A stretch of 64,000 nucleotides of DNA, from contig JABDFE010000003.1 in NCBI GenBank assembly GCA_013286675.1, positions 9,549 through 73,548 of the forward strand, given 5' to 3'. The notes below the pieces were generated by a model. The model had not been told where the DNA came from and searched no databases. It saw nothing but the letters and a program-made list of their open reading frames with translations. This stretch comes from Chlamydiota bacterium (lineage in GTDB: Bacteria > Chlamydiota > Chlamydiia > Chlamydiales > Rhabdochlamydiaceae). Below are positions 20,259 through 29,781 of this stretch, in pieces. The position numbers were made by a program, and so were the translations under genes. Positions within the stretch are counted from its first letter, which is position 1. Each line of letters begins with the position of its first letter.

Positions 20259-21459
20259 TTCCGACGCGGAAGGTCATCGAAGATTTTAAGCTCTCTCCAG
20301 GAACGTACCCTTGGCTTTTTCCGCCCACTTGAAGAAAGAGCATGCCTGTATCCCAGAGTTTCTTCTGGACGATCAAGGAGGCAGATGCTCCGAAACGGCT
20401 GTCCAAACTATTGGCTTGAAGGTTTTGAGTGTGCGTAAAGTGAGATAAAGCAAAATGTTGGTTTTGCATGTTGATGTTGGGTTGAACCCAGACGTCTGCA
20501 CAGTAGCCGATCTGGAACGATCCGAGATCCCACTGGTGAGGATTTTCGATTCCAAGACCCATGTAGTTCATTCCCACGTGTTTCCCACCGCGGAGGTAAA
20601 AGTAGATCGGTTTGTTATCTTTTACAAGGAAGTTTTCCAAATAGTATTCTGGTCCAAAAGGCGTGAGTCCTAAACGAGCTCCTGGAAGGTACTTGTACGA
20701 TCCGATCGGGATCATCGGGATAGGACTTTCTTTTCCAGTTAAAATAAAGTTCCAAGCGCTGCAGCCGGCATAATATGTGAAGGGATCTAGCAAGTTGATC
20801 AAGGCTTGGATTCGTAAAGACTCACGGGTGAGATTGCTTCCTGCATAGGTATGATTGAGTACTTCAGTATAGTTCTTGATATCATGGCCAGGAGAATCGC
20901 CCATATTGATTGCGTAAAGAGTAAGGTCTTGTGCGGCGTAATAATATAGGGAGCTTTGCCGAGGATTGATCTGACCATTTTTTAACCATTGCATGCGAAG
21001 CCGGTTTGCAAAAATAGCTGTTGCCTCTACGCCGCCTGTGTGGATATTCATCAATTCAAATGCTGTTGTGTCTGTACTCATTTGGGAATGAGTGGAAGCT
21101 CCTCCAGGACCGTAAGGAGGAGGAACATTAAACGTGTATTTATTAACTTTTGCAGTCGGAATGCTTCTCAATCTAAATCCATGACCAAAGATTTCATGCT
21201 GTACAACCACCGACATATAATTGACAGGTTCCCAGAATAAAAATAACTCTGCTGCTCTGGAATATTTAGCCCACGTTGCAGGATTGGTTTGATAGAGATC
21301 AGTTAAACGTTGCAGTGAAGAATGTTGAACAAGTTTGTGAGCAATGAGTAAATCATCAGCGCCGACATAAGGGGATAAATACGTATCCACAATAAAGTTG
21401 TTCTGTGGTTCAGCACAAAGAAATCCTGACCCAAGTAAGGCAAATAGAAGTTTTTTCAT
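20245..21459 (-). CDS. hypothetical exported protein
   Basis: 404 aa with signal peptide MKKLLFALLGSGFLCA, C-terminal aromatic FRVGITLW outer-membrane-like ending. Confidence 0.65.
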   Translation of the reverse strand: MKKLLFALLGSGFLCAEPQNNFIVDTYLSPYVGADDLLIAHKLVQHSSLQRLTDLYQTNPATWAKYSRAAELFLFWEPVNYMSVVVQHEIFGHGFRLRSIPTAKVNKYTFNVPPPYGPGGASTHSQMSTDTTAFELMNIHTGGVEATAIFANRLRMQWLKNGQINPRQSSLYYYAAQDLTLYAINMGDSPGHDIKNYTEVLNHTYAGSNLTRESLRIQALINLLDPFTYYAGCSAWNFILTGKESPIPMIPIGSYKYLPGARLGLTPFGPEYYLENFLVKDNKPIYFYLRGGKHVGMNYMGLGIENPHQWDLGSFQIGYCADVWVQPNINMQNQHFALSHFTHTQNLQANSLDSRFGASASLIVQKKLWDTGMLFLQVGGKSQGYVPGESLKSSMTFRVGITLW

Positions 21460-21525
21460 TTTAAATCCGAATAATTCGGATTATTTTACTATTAAAATGA
21501 AAAGCGGACAATAAATAATATTATT

Positions 21526-23652
21526 TTAGCTCAGCTGGACGCGGCCCAGAGGTTGGATTCTCATTTCTGGGACGATCTCTTGGTACGAGACGACGGGCAG
21601 ATCGGGGAACTCTCCTTCGATCAGCTTACGGGCAAAGCGCCTGACGTCGATCGCGGTTAAGAGGACAGGCGGCTGGCCTCCAGCAGGCGTCGGAGTGATG
21701 GTGGTTCTCATGGAATGCATGATCATCTGGACAGAATCAGGATCGAGGGCCAGGTAGGAACCCGCAGAGGTTTGTTTGATCGCTCCACGGATGAGGTCTT
21801 CGATTTCGGGATCGAGAAGATAGACAGCCAGGACCGATTGTCCTTGGGAGTATTTATAGCTGATGTAACGCTTCAGGGATGATCGGACATACTCGGTTAG
21901 GAGAACGGTATCTTTTTCGGACTGGGCCCACTCGCTGAGAGATTCTAAGATAGTGCGGAGGTCTTTGATGGAGATCTGCTCTTGGACGAGGCGACGGAAG
22001 ATTTCGGTGAGTTTTTGGAGAGGAACTAAGCGGGTGACCTCTTTGACAAGATCAGGATACGATTTTTCAACAAACTCCAAGATGGCACGGACTTCTTGGA
22101 TGCCGATGAAGTCGCTGGCGTGCATCCTGTAGAAGTAGGAGAGATGGAGAATCATCACGTCGAGAGGCTTCCAAAACTTAATGCCGGCTTTTTGAAGGAC
22201 TTCTTGGTACCGCACGTCGATCCAAATCGAGGGAAGTCCAAAGACGGTTTTCGATTGTGTAAAAGGAATATTATACTTGCGGAGGATGTCAGGGTTTTCA
22301 TTGACGAGGAGCTGCCCTTCAGGGATTTTTCCGCGGAGAACAGGGACTTCATTGAGATAGATGGCATATTCATCTGCTTCTAAGTTGGGGGAATCGGTCC
22401 TGACATGGATACCAGGGAAACGGACGCCAAGATCTTGATAGAGGGCATGCCGCATCTTGGGGACCATCTCTTCAATAAAGGTCGTTCCAGCCCGATCTTT
22501 TTTCATGAGTGTAGAAAGATTTTTACCGACTTCTAAGATGATGGGGAGTGTCAGGGCATACTCGTCGCTAGGGCCGCGGATCATCGCATGTCCTTCGACA
22601 TCGGTTTCAGCAGCGCCGATCATTCCACCAGTGGCCTTTGTGGCTGTTTTTTTCATCGTGCGCCACTTCGAGATTCCAAGACCTCCCGTTAGGCAGGCCA
22701 AGATGAGAAAGATAACTTTGGGAAAGCCTGGAATGAAAGCAAATAACAGCAAAACAAACGCTGCGATCATGATTGCTTTGGGCTGGCCTAGGAGCTGTGT
22801 AGAAATCTCTGTTCCGAGGTGGGAGTCTTTCTTATCGCTGGAGACGCGGGTAGTGACGATACCGGCAGTCATTGAGATCAGGAGTGAAGGAATCTGAGAA
22901 ACGAGGCCAGAACCGATCGAAAGCAAGGTATAGGTTTGGGCCGCTTGGAGAGCAGACATTCCATGCATGGAAACTCCGATGATGAGTCCAGCAATAATGT
23001 TGATGACGGCGATCACGATACCGGCAATAACGTCCCCTTTAACGAACTTCATCGCACCATCCATCGCTCCGTAGAGTTGGCTCTCTTTTGCCAATTGAAG
23101 GCGGAGTTCGCGGGCTTGATTGGCATCGATGATGCCGCTTCTCATATCGGCATCAATGCTCATCTGTTTACCTGGCATCGCATCTAAGGTAAAACGGGCA
23201 GCCACTTCAGCAACCCTCTCAGCACCCTTTGTGACGACGATGAACTGCACGATCGTGATGATCAAGAAGACCACACCGCCGACCACGAAGTTTCCGCCGA
23301 CGACGAAATTACCAAATGTCTGAATGATGTGTCCGGCATACGCATAGAGTAGAATCTGCTTAGTCGCAGAAATTTCAATACCCAGACGGAAGAGGGTCGT
23401 GATCAAAAGCAAAGAGGGGAACATCGACAGGTTGACGGCTTTAGGAATGTATAGGGCCACCAGCATCAAAACAATCGAAACGGTCATGTTGATCGCGATC
23501 AAGTTGTCCAAGAAACCCGAACTGACCGGGATGATGATCATCATGATGATGGTGATCACGAAGAAAGCCAAAACGACGTCGCTAGATTGTGCTATGATGC
23601 GCAGGAATCTCTCACCGCCTAAGCTGCGGGAAAGGTTTGAAAAGAATTTCAT
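21526..23652 (-). CDS. sctV: type III secretion export apparatus protein SctV (LcrD/FlhA family)
   Basis: ALYIPKAVNLSMFPSLLLITTLFRLGIEISATKQILL; ARFTLDAMPGKQMSIDADMRSGIID. Confidence 0.95.
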   Translation of the reverse strand: MKFFSNLSRSLGGERFLRIIAQSSDVVLAFFVITIIMMIIIPVSSGFLDNLIAINMTVSIVLMLVALYIPKAVNLSMFPSLLLITTLFRLGIEISATKQILLYAYAGHIIQTFGNFVVGGNFVVGGVVFLIITIVQFIVVTKGAERVAEVAARFTLDAMPGKQMSIDADMRSGIIDANQARELRLQLAKESQLYGAMDGAMKFVKGDVIAGIVIAVINIIAGLIIGVSMHGMSALQAAQTYTLLSIGSGLVSQIPSLLISMTAGIVTTRVSSDKKDSHLGTEISTQLLGQPKAIMIAAFVLLLFAFIPGFPKVIFLILACLTGGLGISKWRTMKKTATKATGGMIGAAETDVEGHAMIRGPSDEYALTLPIILEVGKNLSTLMKKDRAGTTFIEEMVPKMRHALYQDLGVRFPGIHVRTDSPNLEADEYAIYLNEVPVLRGKIPEGQLLVNENPDILRKYNIPFTQSKTVFGLPSIWIDVRYQEVLQKAGIKFWKPLDVMILHLSYFYRMHASDFIGIQEVRAILEFVEKSYPDLVKEVTRLVPLQKLTEIFRRLVQEQISIKDLRTILESLSEWAQSEKDTVLLTEYVRSSLKRYISYKYSQGQSVLAVYLLDPEIEDLIRGAIKQTSAGSYLALDPDSVQMIMHSMRTTITPTPAGGQPPVLLTAIDVRRFARKLIEGEFPDLPVVSYQEIVPEMRIQPLGRVQLS

Positions 23653-23665
23653 TGAAAATACTCCG

Positions 23666-24736
23666 TTATTTGAAAAGCTCGGGCTCTTCTTCTCCAGCTT
23701 CGAGACGTTTGAGCCATTGCAGGATCTCAGCTATGGCTTCGTAAGTCTCCTCAGGTACATATTCGCCGATTTTGCCTTTCCTGAAAAGAGTTTGTGCAAG
23801 AGTGACGTTTCGCATGATGGGAACAAAGGCTTGCTGGCCCACGCGGATGATCTGATCTGCGACGAGTCCTTGTCCCATAGTTAGAATTTTAGGAGCGGGC
23901 TCTTTTGCCTCGTCATACTCAAGGGCAATGGCTAAATGGATGGGGTTGGTCACAATCGCACGAGCACGTCTAGCTGCCATCGGGCCTTCTTGATAAGCGA
24001 GTTCTTGTGCAACTTGTTTGCGACGGCTTTTCATGTGAGGATCGCCTTCCGTATCGCGGAACTCTTGCTTGACTTCGAATTTTTCCATCTTCATTTCTTT
24101 TTGGAAGTTGTGCCGTTGATAGGCTAAGTCAAAAATTGCGACAATTAAAAAGAAAATTCCCACCCGGATGATGACTTTGGTCAGAAACGAAGAAAAGACA
24201 ATCGCGCTTCCCAGAGGTGGAATCGCTGCAGTTCCGACGATCTCAGGGACGCTATTGTAGATCACCGAATAGATCAGGAACATCGCTCCTGCAATTTTCA
24301 AAATCGATTTGATGAGCTCAATCCACGTCTTCATTTTGAACATGTTCTTCAAATTGGTGACAGGGTTTAAACGCTTCAAATCGATTTTAAGCACTTCACT
24401 AGAAAAGACAGGGCCCACGACTAAAAATGAAACCAAGACGCCGACCATACTCGTGACGACAGCAATCGGGAGGCTGGTTTCTAAGATGATCATCAGACAC
24501 TGGCCAAGATATCCGCCCACACGGTTCGTCATATCGGTCGTTCCTGCAATACTGCGGAATGTTCCAACAATATAGCCACCGAGCTGCTGAAATAAATATT
24601 TTGTCATGAAAAGAACCGCAGCGATCGAAGTCACAAAGGTAAACGCTGAAGGAAAATCCTGCGCCTTAGCGACCTGACCCTTCTTACGGGAATCCCTAAG
24701 TTTTTTCGGCGTCGCCTTTTCTGATTTTTCTGCCAT
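23666..24736 (-). CDS. sctU: type III secretion export switch protein SctU (YscU/FlhB family)
   Basis: MAEKSEKATPKKLRDSRKKGQVAKAQDF; autocleavage motif NPIH (ATNPIHLAIALEY). Confidence 0.94.
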   Translation of the reverse strand: MAEKSEKATPKKLRDSRKKGQVAKAQDFPSAFTFVTSIAAVLFMTKYLFQQLGGYIVGTFRSIAGTTDMTNRVGGYLGQCLMIILETSLPIAVVTSMVGVLVSFLVVGPVFSSEVLKIDLKRLNPVTNLKNMFKMKTWIELIKSILKIAGAMFLIYSVIYNSVPEIVGTAAIPPLGSAIVFSSFLTKVIIRVGIFFLIVAIFDLAYQRHNFQKEMKMEKFEVKQEFRDTEGDPHMKSRRKQVAQELAYQEGPMAARRARAIVTNPIHLAIALEYDEAKEPAPKILTMGQGLVADQIIRVGQQAFVPIMRNVTLAQTLFRKGKIGEYVPEETYEAIAEILQWLKRLEAGEEEPELFK

Positions 24737-24944
24737 GAGATAACACTTCTTATCTCATGTTTCGGTATTTTTCATCACCAGAAGATATCTTTATAAATAT
24801 TTCTTACCATTCGAGCTGTAGGGCCAATTTTCTAATTTCCATTTTGTCCCGATTTGTGGATAATAGCTGTCTTTAGATTGGGCGGAAGAAATAAAGACTT
24901 TGCTCAATAAGAAAAATTTAACTCTCAGAGGAGCCGATAACCCA

Positions 24945-26237
24945 ATGAACAAAAGTAATATCAAACATTACCGATGGATTATTGCAGGACTGATTTTCTT
25001 TATAACCCTGGTCAATTTCATCGACCGTTCAGCGATTTCATTCGTTATCGGACCTTTAAAACAAGAGTTTCATTTTACAGACACGCAATTCGGGATTATT
25101 TTAGCTGCCTTTGGTCTTGGGTATATGCTCCTTACCGCTTTTGGCGGATGGCTTGTTGACCGGCTAGGAGCTCGCCTTGTATGGCCGCTTGCTGCGATTA
25201 CCTGGTCTCTTTGCGTGGGCTTGCTCGGTTTTGCTTCAGGGTTTTTAGGATTCATCATGCTCCGCTTCCTTTTAGGAGTCACAGAAGGTCCCCATTTCCC
25301 GGCGATGAGTCGCTCGATCAGCAACTGGCTTCCTCCTTCTGAGCGAGCTAAAGCCCTTTCTTTAGGGCTTGTTGCGATCCCGTTATCTGCTGTCATTGGC
25401 GCTCCTATTACATCGTATTTAGTCGCAGATTTTGGCTGGCGTGTGATGTTCATGGCGATGAGCGCTACAGGAATTCTTTGGGCGTTTGTTTGGTATTTCT
25501 GCTTCAGAGACAATCCTGCTGATTCGAAGTTTGTCAGCAAAGCTGAGCTGAAATTAATTGAGACAGCCGATGTTAATAAAAAAGTTAAAGACAAGCCGAC
25601 TGCAGTCGATTGGCGTTTTATCCTAACAAATCCGACTCTGATTGCCAACAATATCGCCTATTTTGCTTATGGCTATATGTTGTTTTTTATGACTCTTTGG
25701 CTTCCGGGATACTTCCTTTCCCAGCACGGACTCGATCTCAAAAGCGTCGGCTGGTACTTGACGATCCCATGGCTTGTTGGCGCTGCTTTCTTAAAGTTAG
25801 GTGGCATCCTTTCCGACTGGCTCTATAAAAAAACCGGAAGTCTCCGTATTGCGAGATCCCATGTGATCTGGTGCAGTCAACTCATTGCTGCTTTTTTCTT
25901 CATGGCTCTTGGTTTTACAGAGTCTTTCAACCTCTCTTTAGTCTACCTTAGCTTAGGACTTGGGTTTGGACAGATGTCGCAGCCTGCTTTCTTCAGCGTC
26001 AACATCGACGTTGCGAAAGAGCGTTCCGGTGCTGCTCAGGGCGTTACTTCCAGCTGCCTGGCGATTGCTGGCATTCTGGGACCTATCTTGACCGGACTGA
26101 TCGTGGACTTCACAGGAAACTATAAAGGAGCTTTCTTGCTTCTAGCAGGACTCACGGTTATTGCTGTTCTGACAGTGGTCATGTTCCACCGTCCAGACCG
26201 TGAATGGTCTCATGCGAAAAGCACTCCGGTAGCTTAA
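24945..26237 (+). CDS. MFS transporter, ACS (anion:cation symporter) family-like
   Basis: NFIDRSAISFVIGPLKQEF, GWLVDRLGARLVWPL; ORF track start 24900, ATG 24945 is an alternative. Confidence 0.8.
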   Translation: MNKSNIKHYRWIIAGLIFFITLVNFIDRSAISFVIGPLKQEFHFTDTQFGIILAAFGLGYMLLTAFGGWLVDRLGARLVWPLAAITWSLCVGLLGFASGFLGFIMLRFLLGVTEGPHFPAMSRSISNWLPPSERAKALSLGLVAIPLSAVIGAPITSYLVADFGWRVMFMAMSATGILWAFVWYFCFRDNPADSKFVSKAELKLIETADVNKKVKDKPTAVDWRFILTNPTLIANNIAYFAYGYMLFFMTLWLPGYFLSQHGLDLKSVGWYLTIPWLVGAAFLKLGGILSDWLYKKTGSLRIARSHVIWCSQLIAAFFFMALGFTESFNLSLVYLSLGLGFGQMSQPAFFSVNIDVAKERSGAAQGVTSSCLAIAGILGPILTGLIVDFTGNYKGAFLLLAGLTVIAVLTVVMFHRPDREWSHAKSTPVA

Positions 26238-26333
26238 TTCGTCGGAAATTGAATTTTGGGCAAGAGACTCAGGAAAAACTCCGTTGACCACCCATCGATA
26301 ATAGTTCAAAGATTATAAACATAATTATACAAG

Positions 26334-26376
26334 TTTTCCTCAGTATGTCCAGAAAAAATGGACATACTGAGGAAAA
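26334..26376. repeat. Perfect 17-bp inverted repeat with 9-nt loop
   Basis: TTTTCCTCAGTATGTCC-agaaaaaat-GGACATACTGAGGAAAA. Confidence 0.9.
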
Positions 26377-26400
26377 GTTGCATAAAATTAAGTTTACACT

Positions 26401-26477
26401 GACAGGCATCGCTGTTCTGACAGTGGTGATATTTCACATCGTGAATGGGGTCACGTAAAAAGCACTCCAGCAGCTTA
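26401..26477 (+). pseudogene. Frameshifted remnant duplicate of the MFS transporter 3' end
   Basis: gctgttctgacagtggt..tttcac..gtgaatgg.gtca.g.aaaaagcactcc.g.agctta matches 26163-26237. Confidence 0.8.
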
Positions 26478-26738
26478 GTTTTAGCGGGTCGTAGAGGCTT
26501 GTGAAACAACGGGAGGCGATCCTGACAATCATTTTCTTGGCGTCAGGAAAATGGTCCGCTTAAAGAAGTGGTGCTGAGCGAGCCATTGATCTTAGAACAC
26601 AGGATGGGATAGTTTGGTTAACACAAGAAAATGGACTCGATACAACCTCAACTTGTAAAGAATCCTTACAAGTTCAAATGGAGGGGAGGATGTTAATGCC
26701 AGATAATTGTGGGTATTTTTCTTTTCTAATTTTAGGAT

Positions 26739-27653
26739 TTACAGAGCTTTTCCCAAGTTATTTTGCTCTTTTAAGAGCCTTGCTTTTTCAGATCTATAGC
26801 ATCTTAACCATATGGCTAGCAAGGGTCTTAATTGAGCGACAAATTGCAGTGTCTCTTCATTTTGAATCAGTTGTGGGATAGGTGTGAAGTTTTCTCCATT
26901 GAACTGTAGATTACAGTGTAATTCAATATTCAGGATGCTATTGATTTGATTGGTGAGTACTCTTAATAGAAATGTGCGTTCATCTAATCGCATTCCTTTA
27001 TCAAATTCTGGCTTTGCCTGTGTATAAATTTCCCCGTTGCGATCGATGCAAGCCCATTCTTCAGAAGCTCTATAATAATCGGCATCCTTGGGTTTCTTTT
27101 GTTTTTTACATACGGCCTTTGCATCGATCGCAGTCATGATTTGACGAATCCTCTTCATTTGAGTGGGATAAATTCCTCCGTTTTTACCATAAAACGCGTC
27201 GTAGGCATCGGATCCTGCTTCTGATAATAATATGGTCTCTGCATTAGGATTAGCAGCAGTTGCCCAGAATTCTAGAGGTCCTATTCTTTGAAAAACATCC
27301 TTAATCGATTTTTCTGTCAGATGCCCTCCATCATGGATGAGAGCAACTCCATTCTTCCCTTTTGCCATGATGACGATACAAGTCTGTATCCTTTTGGTAA
27401 AAAGATACTGAAGTGTTTGAGGTGTCGTTTTGTTAACTAGTATTGCAGCGCTCTCTTGAGCGACTTCAAGATATTTTTTTTGCTGACAAACATCTTTGTG
27501 TTTTGGCCAGTCTTTTTTCTGACAATTTCTATCGCAATACAGGATGAAATAGCATCCAGCACATTTTTGAAGCTTCTCAGCTGTCTTGTTGCAAGACCCA
27601 CAAACATAGGTGTTATAAGAGACTTGATTTGGGCTGGCTTGTACTGCTTTCAT
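26739..27653 (-). CDS. MYND-type zinc-finger protein
   Basis: CGSCNKTAEKLQKCAGCYFILYCDRNCQKKDWPKHKDVC matches MYND spacing; tandem paralogue of next gene. Confidence 0.82.
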   Translation of the reverse strand: MKAVQASPNQVSYNTYVCGSCNKTAEKLQKCAGCYFILYCDRNCQKKDWPKHKDVCQQKKYLEVAQESAAILVNKTTPQTLQYLFTKRIQTCIVIMAKGKNGVALIHDGGHLTEKSIKDVFQRIGPLEFWATAANPNAETILLSEAGSDAYDAFYGKNGGIYPTQMKRIRQIMTAIDAKAVCKKQKKPKDADYYRASEEWACIDRNGEIYTQAKPEFDKGMRLDERTFLLRVLTNQINSILNIELHCNLQFNGENFTPIPQLIQNEETLQFVAQLRPLLAIWLRCYRSEKARLLKEQNNLGKAL

Positions 27654-28537
27654 AAAGTACTTAGGAGCAAATCCATGATCTTTAAATATCTTTCGAAACC
27701 GGCGGCTATCATTTGGTCTGTTTGAGCCATAGATTTAATTTCCTCTTCACTCCGAATAGGTAGTGGGATAGGGGTGAAATTTACCCCATCGAACTGTAAG
27801 TGGCAGTCAAATTCCTTTTTTGCCACAGTACTATTGAGTTCATTGATATTCTTTCTTAATACAAGATGGGGTATTTTTTCTAGTAGCACGCATTTTTCTG
27901 GCTTTGTTTGAGTGTAAATTTTCCCGCTGCGATCGATCCAAGCACATCTTTCGGAAGCGATATAATAATCGGAATCTTCAGGTTTTTTTTGTTTAGATCT
28001 AGCACTTACATCGATCGCAGTCATGATTCGACGGATCCTTTCAATTTGAGAGAGATAAAATCCCCCAACTTTACCAAAAAGCTCTTGATATCTGTCAGGT
28101 TCGATTTTTGAATATTCTTCATCTACATGAGGATAAGCAGCAGTTGCCCAGAATTCAAGGTTTCCAATCTGTTGAAAAGCAGCTTTAATCGATTTTTCTG
28201 TTAGATACCCTACATCGTGTAAAAGAGCAATTCCATGTTCACCTTTTGCCATAACGGCAACACAAGATCTTAGGTTGTCAGTAAAAAGATATTGAAGTGT
28301 CTTGGGTGTTTTTTTGTTTAGTATGATTGCAACGCTATTCTGAACAACTTCGATATACTTTTTTTTCTGACAAACTAACTTGTGTTCTGGCCAGTGTTTT
28401 TTCTGACACTCCGTATCACAATACAAGATGAAATAGCACCCCGTACATTTTTGAAGCTTCTCAGCTGTCTTGTTGCAAGACCCACAAACATAGGTGTTAT
28501 AAGAGATTTGATTTGGGCTGGCTTGTACTGCTTTCAT
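27650..28537 (-). CDS. MYND-type zinc-finger protein (paralogue)
   Basis: CGSCNKTAEKLQKCTGCYFILYCDTECQKKHWPEHKLVC; ATGA overlap with EamA gene stop. Confidence 0.82.
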   Translation of the reverse strand: MKAVQASPNQISYNTYVCGSCNKTAEKLQKCTGCYFILYCDTECQKKHWPEHKLVCQKKKYIEVVQNSVAIILNKKTPKTLQYLFTDNLRSCVAVMAKGEHGIALLHDVGYLTEKSIKAAFQQIGNLEFWATAAYPHVDEEYSKIEPDRYQELFGKVGGFYLSQIERIRRIMTAIDVSARSKQKKPEDSDYYIASERCAWIDRSGKIYTQTKPEKCVLLEKIPHLVLRKNINELNSTVAKKEFDCHLQFDGVNFTPIPLPIRSEEEIKSMAQTDQMIAAGFERYLKIMDLLLSTL

Positions 28538-29481
28538 ACTTTTTCTGGAGCTGTCTCAGCAGCTTTTTTAGCAGCTTGTTCTTTGCGTGTACGGTTTAAG
28601 ATGTAGAGATTGCTTCCGACGATGATAATCGCGCCAGTGATCATGAACGCATCGGGAGATTTTCCCCACCAGAAGAGATCGAGGGCAACGACCCAGAAAT
28701 AGCTTGAGTAGTCGACAGGAGCTAGAATCGAGGCTTGGGTAAAGCGAAGGGCTTGTGCGATGCAATACTGTCCGACTGCGGTGATCACACCGACGACGGC
28801 AAAAAGGCCCCAGTGTTCTAAAGGCATCGGCTTCCAAGGTTCAAAAAGCAGCATACAGGGAAACATCGCTAAGATCATGACGATGTTAGGATAGATCGCA
28901 ATGGAGAGGCTGTGTTCAGTTTCAGCCAGACGGCGCATGAGAATTTTATTCAAAGCTCCGAGGAAGGTTCCCAAAAGAACAATCAGAGCAACTGCTTCAA
29001 ACATATTTGTTCCAGGACGCATCGCGACGATGACACCGATAAGCCCGATCGCTACCGCGATCCAACGCTCTCGGCTGATGCTTTCTTTGAGCATCCAGGC
29101 GCTGAGCAAGATCATGAAGAAGGGCGAAGTGTAGCTAAGTGTATAGACAATCGTCAGCGATCCTTGTTTCATCGCAAACATAAAGCAAAGGGTATAGGCC
29201 AAGCTGACAGCAAGTCGAATGAAATGCCTCTGAGGATGCGCTGTTCCGAGGACTTTGCGGATTCCTCCTTGGAAAAAGACCGTAATGAATAGAGGAATAA
29301 TCCGTGTGAATGACCTCAGGAAAGAGGCCTGATAGACAGAATAGGTGCCCATCAGGTGTTTGATAAAAGCATCAGCAAGGGGGTAAAGAGCAAGCCCCGT
29401 GATCATCAAAACAACTCCGAGAACGGCTCGATTCTGGAGCTTGCGATTTGTTCCTGCATCCACTGACATGAAACCTCCCAA
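28534..29481 (-). CDS. EamA/DMT family transporter
   Basis: 10-TM pattern, two EamA-like halves. Confidence 0.82.
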   Translation of the reverse strand: MGGFMSVDAGTNRKLQNRAVLGVVLMITGLALYPLADAFIKHLMGTYSVYQASFLRSFTRIIPLFITVFFQGGIRKVLGTAHPQRHFIRLAVSLAYTLCFMFAMKQGSLTIVYTLSYTSPFFMILLSAWMLKESISRERWIAVAIGLIGVIVAMRPGTNMFEAVALIVLLGTFLGALNKILMRRLAETEHSLSIAIYPNIVMILAMFPCMLLFEPWKPMPLEHWGLFAVVGVITAVGQYCIAQALRFTQASILAPVDYSSYFWVVALDLFWWGKSPDAFMITGAIIIVGSNLYILNRTRKEQAAKKAAETAPEKV

Positions 29482-29577
29482 AAATAAATATCTAGGCGAG
29501 TTTATTGGAAAATCAATTTTTAAAGCACAAAAAAATCGAGTTTTGTTATAGGTAAAATTTTAACCCCCGAGGAAAAT

Positions 29578-29718
29578 ATGGACATTCATCCAGTATTGCA
29601 TCCGGTTGTAGCTCTTCTTGCCGGTGTTTTGATTTTGATCTTTCCAGCGATCTTAAACTATATCATCGCATTTTATTTGATCATCATTGGAATTGTCGGA
29701 GTCGTCGGAGCGATGTAA
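29578..29718 (+). CDS. DUF3096-like small membrane protein (46 aa, not in ORF track)
   Basis: MDIHPVLHPVVALLAGVLILIFPAILNYIIAFYLIIIGIVGVVGAM preceded by SD-like gagga. Confidence 0.72.
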   Translation: MDIHPVLHPVVALLAGVLILIFPAILNYIIAFYLIIIGIVGVVGAM

Positions 29719-29781
29719 TGCCTCTCATCAAAGGCAAGAAAGCTCAGAGGGTGTTGCAATGGCCTCAATCGAGGAAAAAAT

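Noticed and set aside
20245-21459. Zinc metalloprotease call from HEIFGHGF
   Set aside because: Spacing is HExxxH rather than HExxH and no third ligand recognised.
26500-26738. Pseudogene between the MFS remnant and the MYND genes
   Set aside because: Fragmented frames without recognisable protein similarity.
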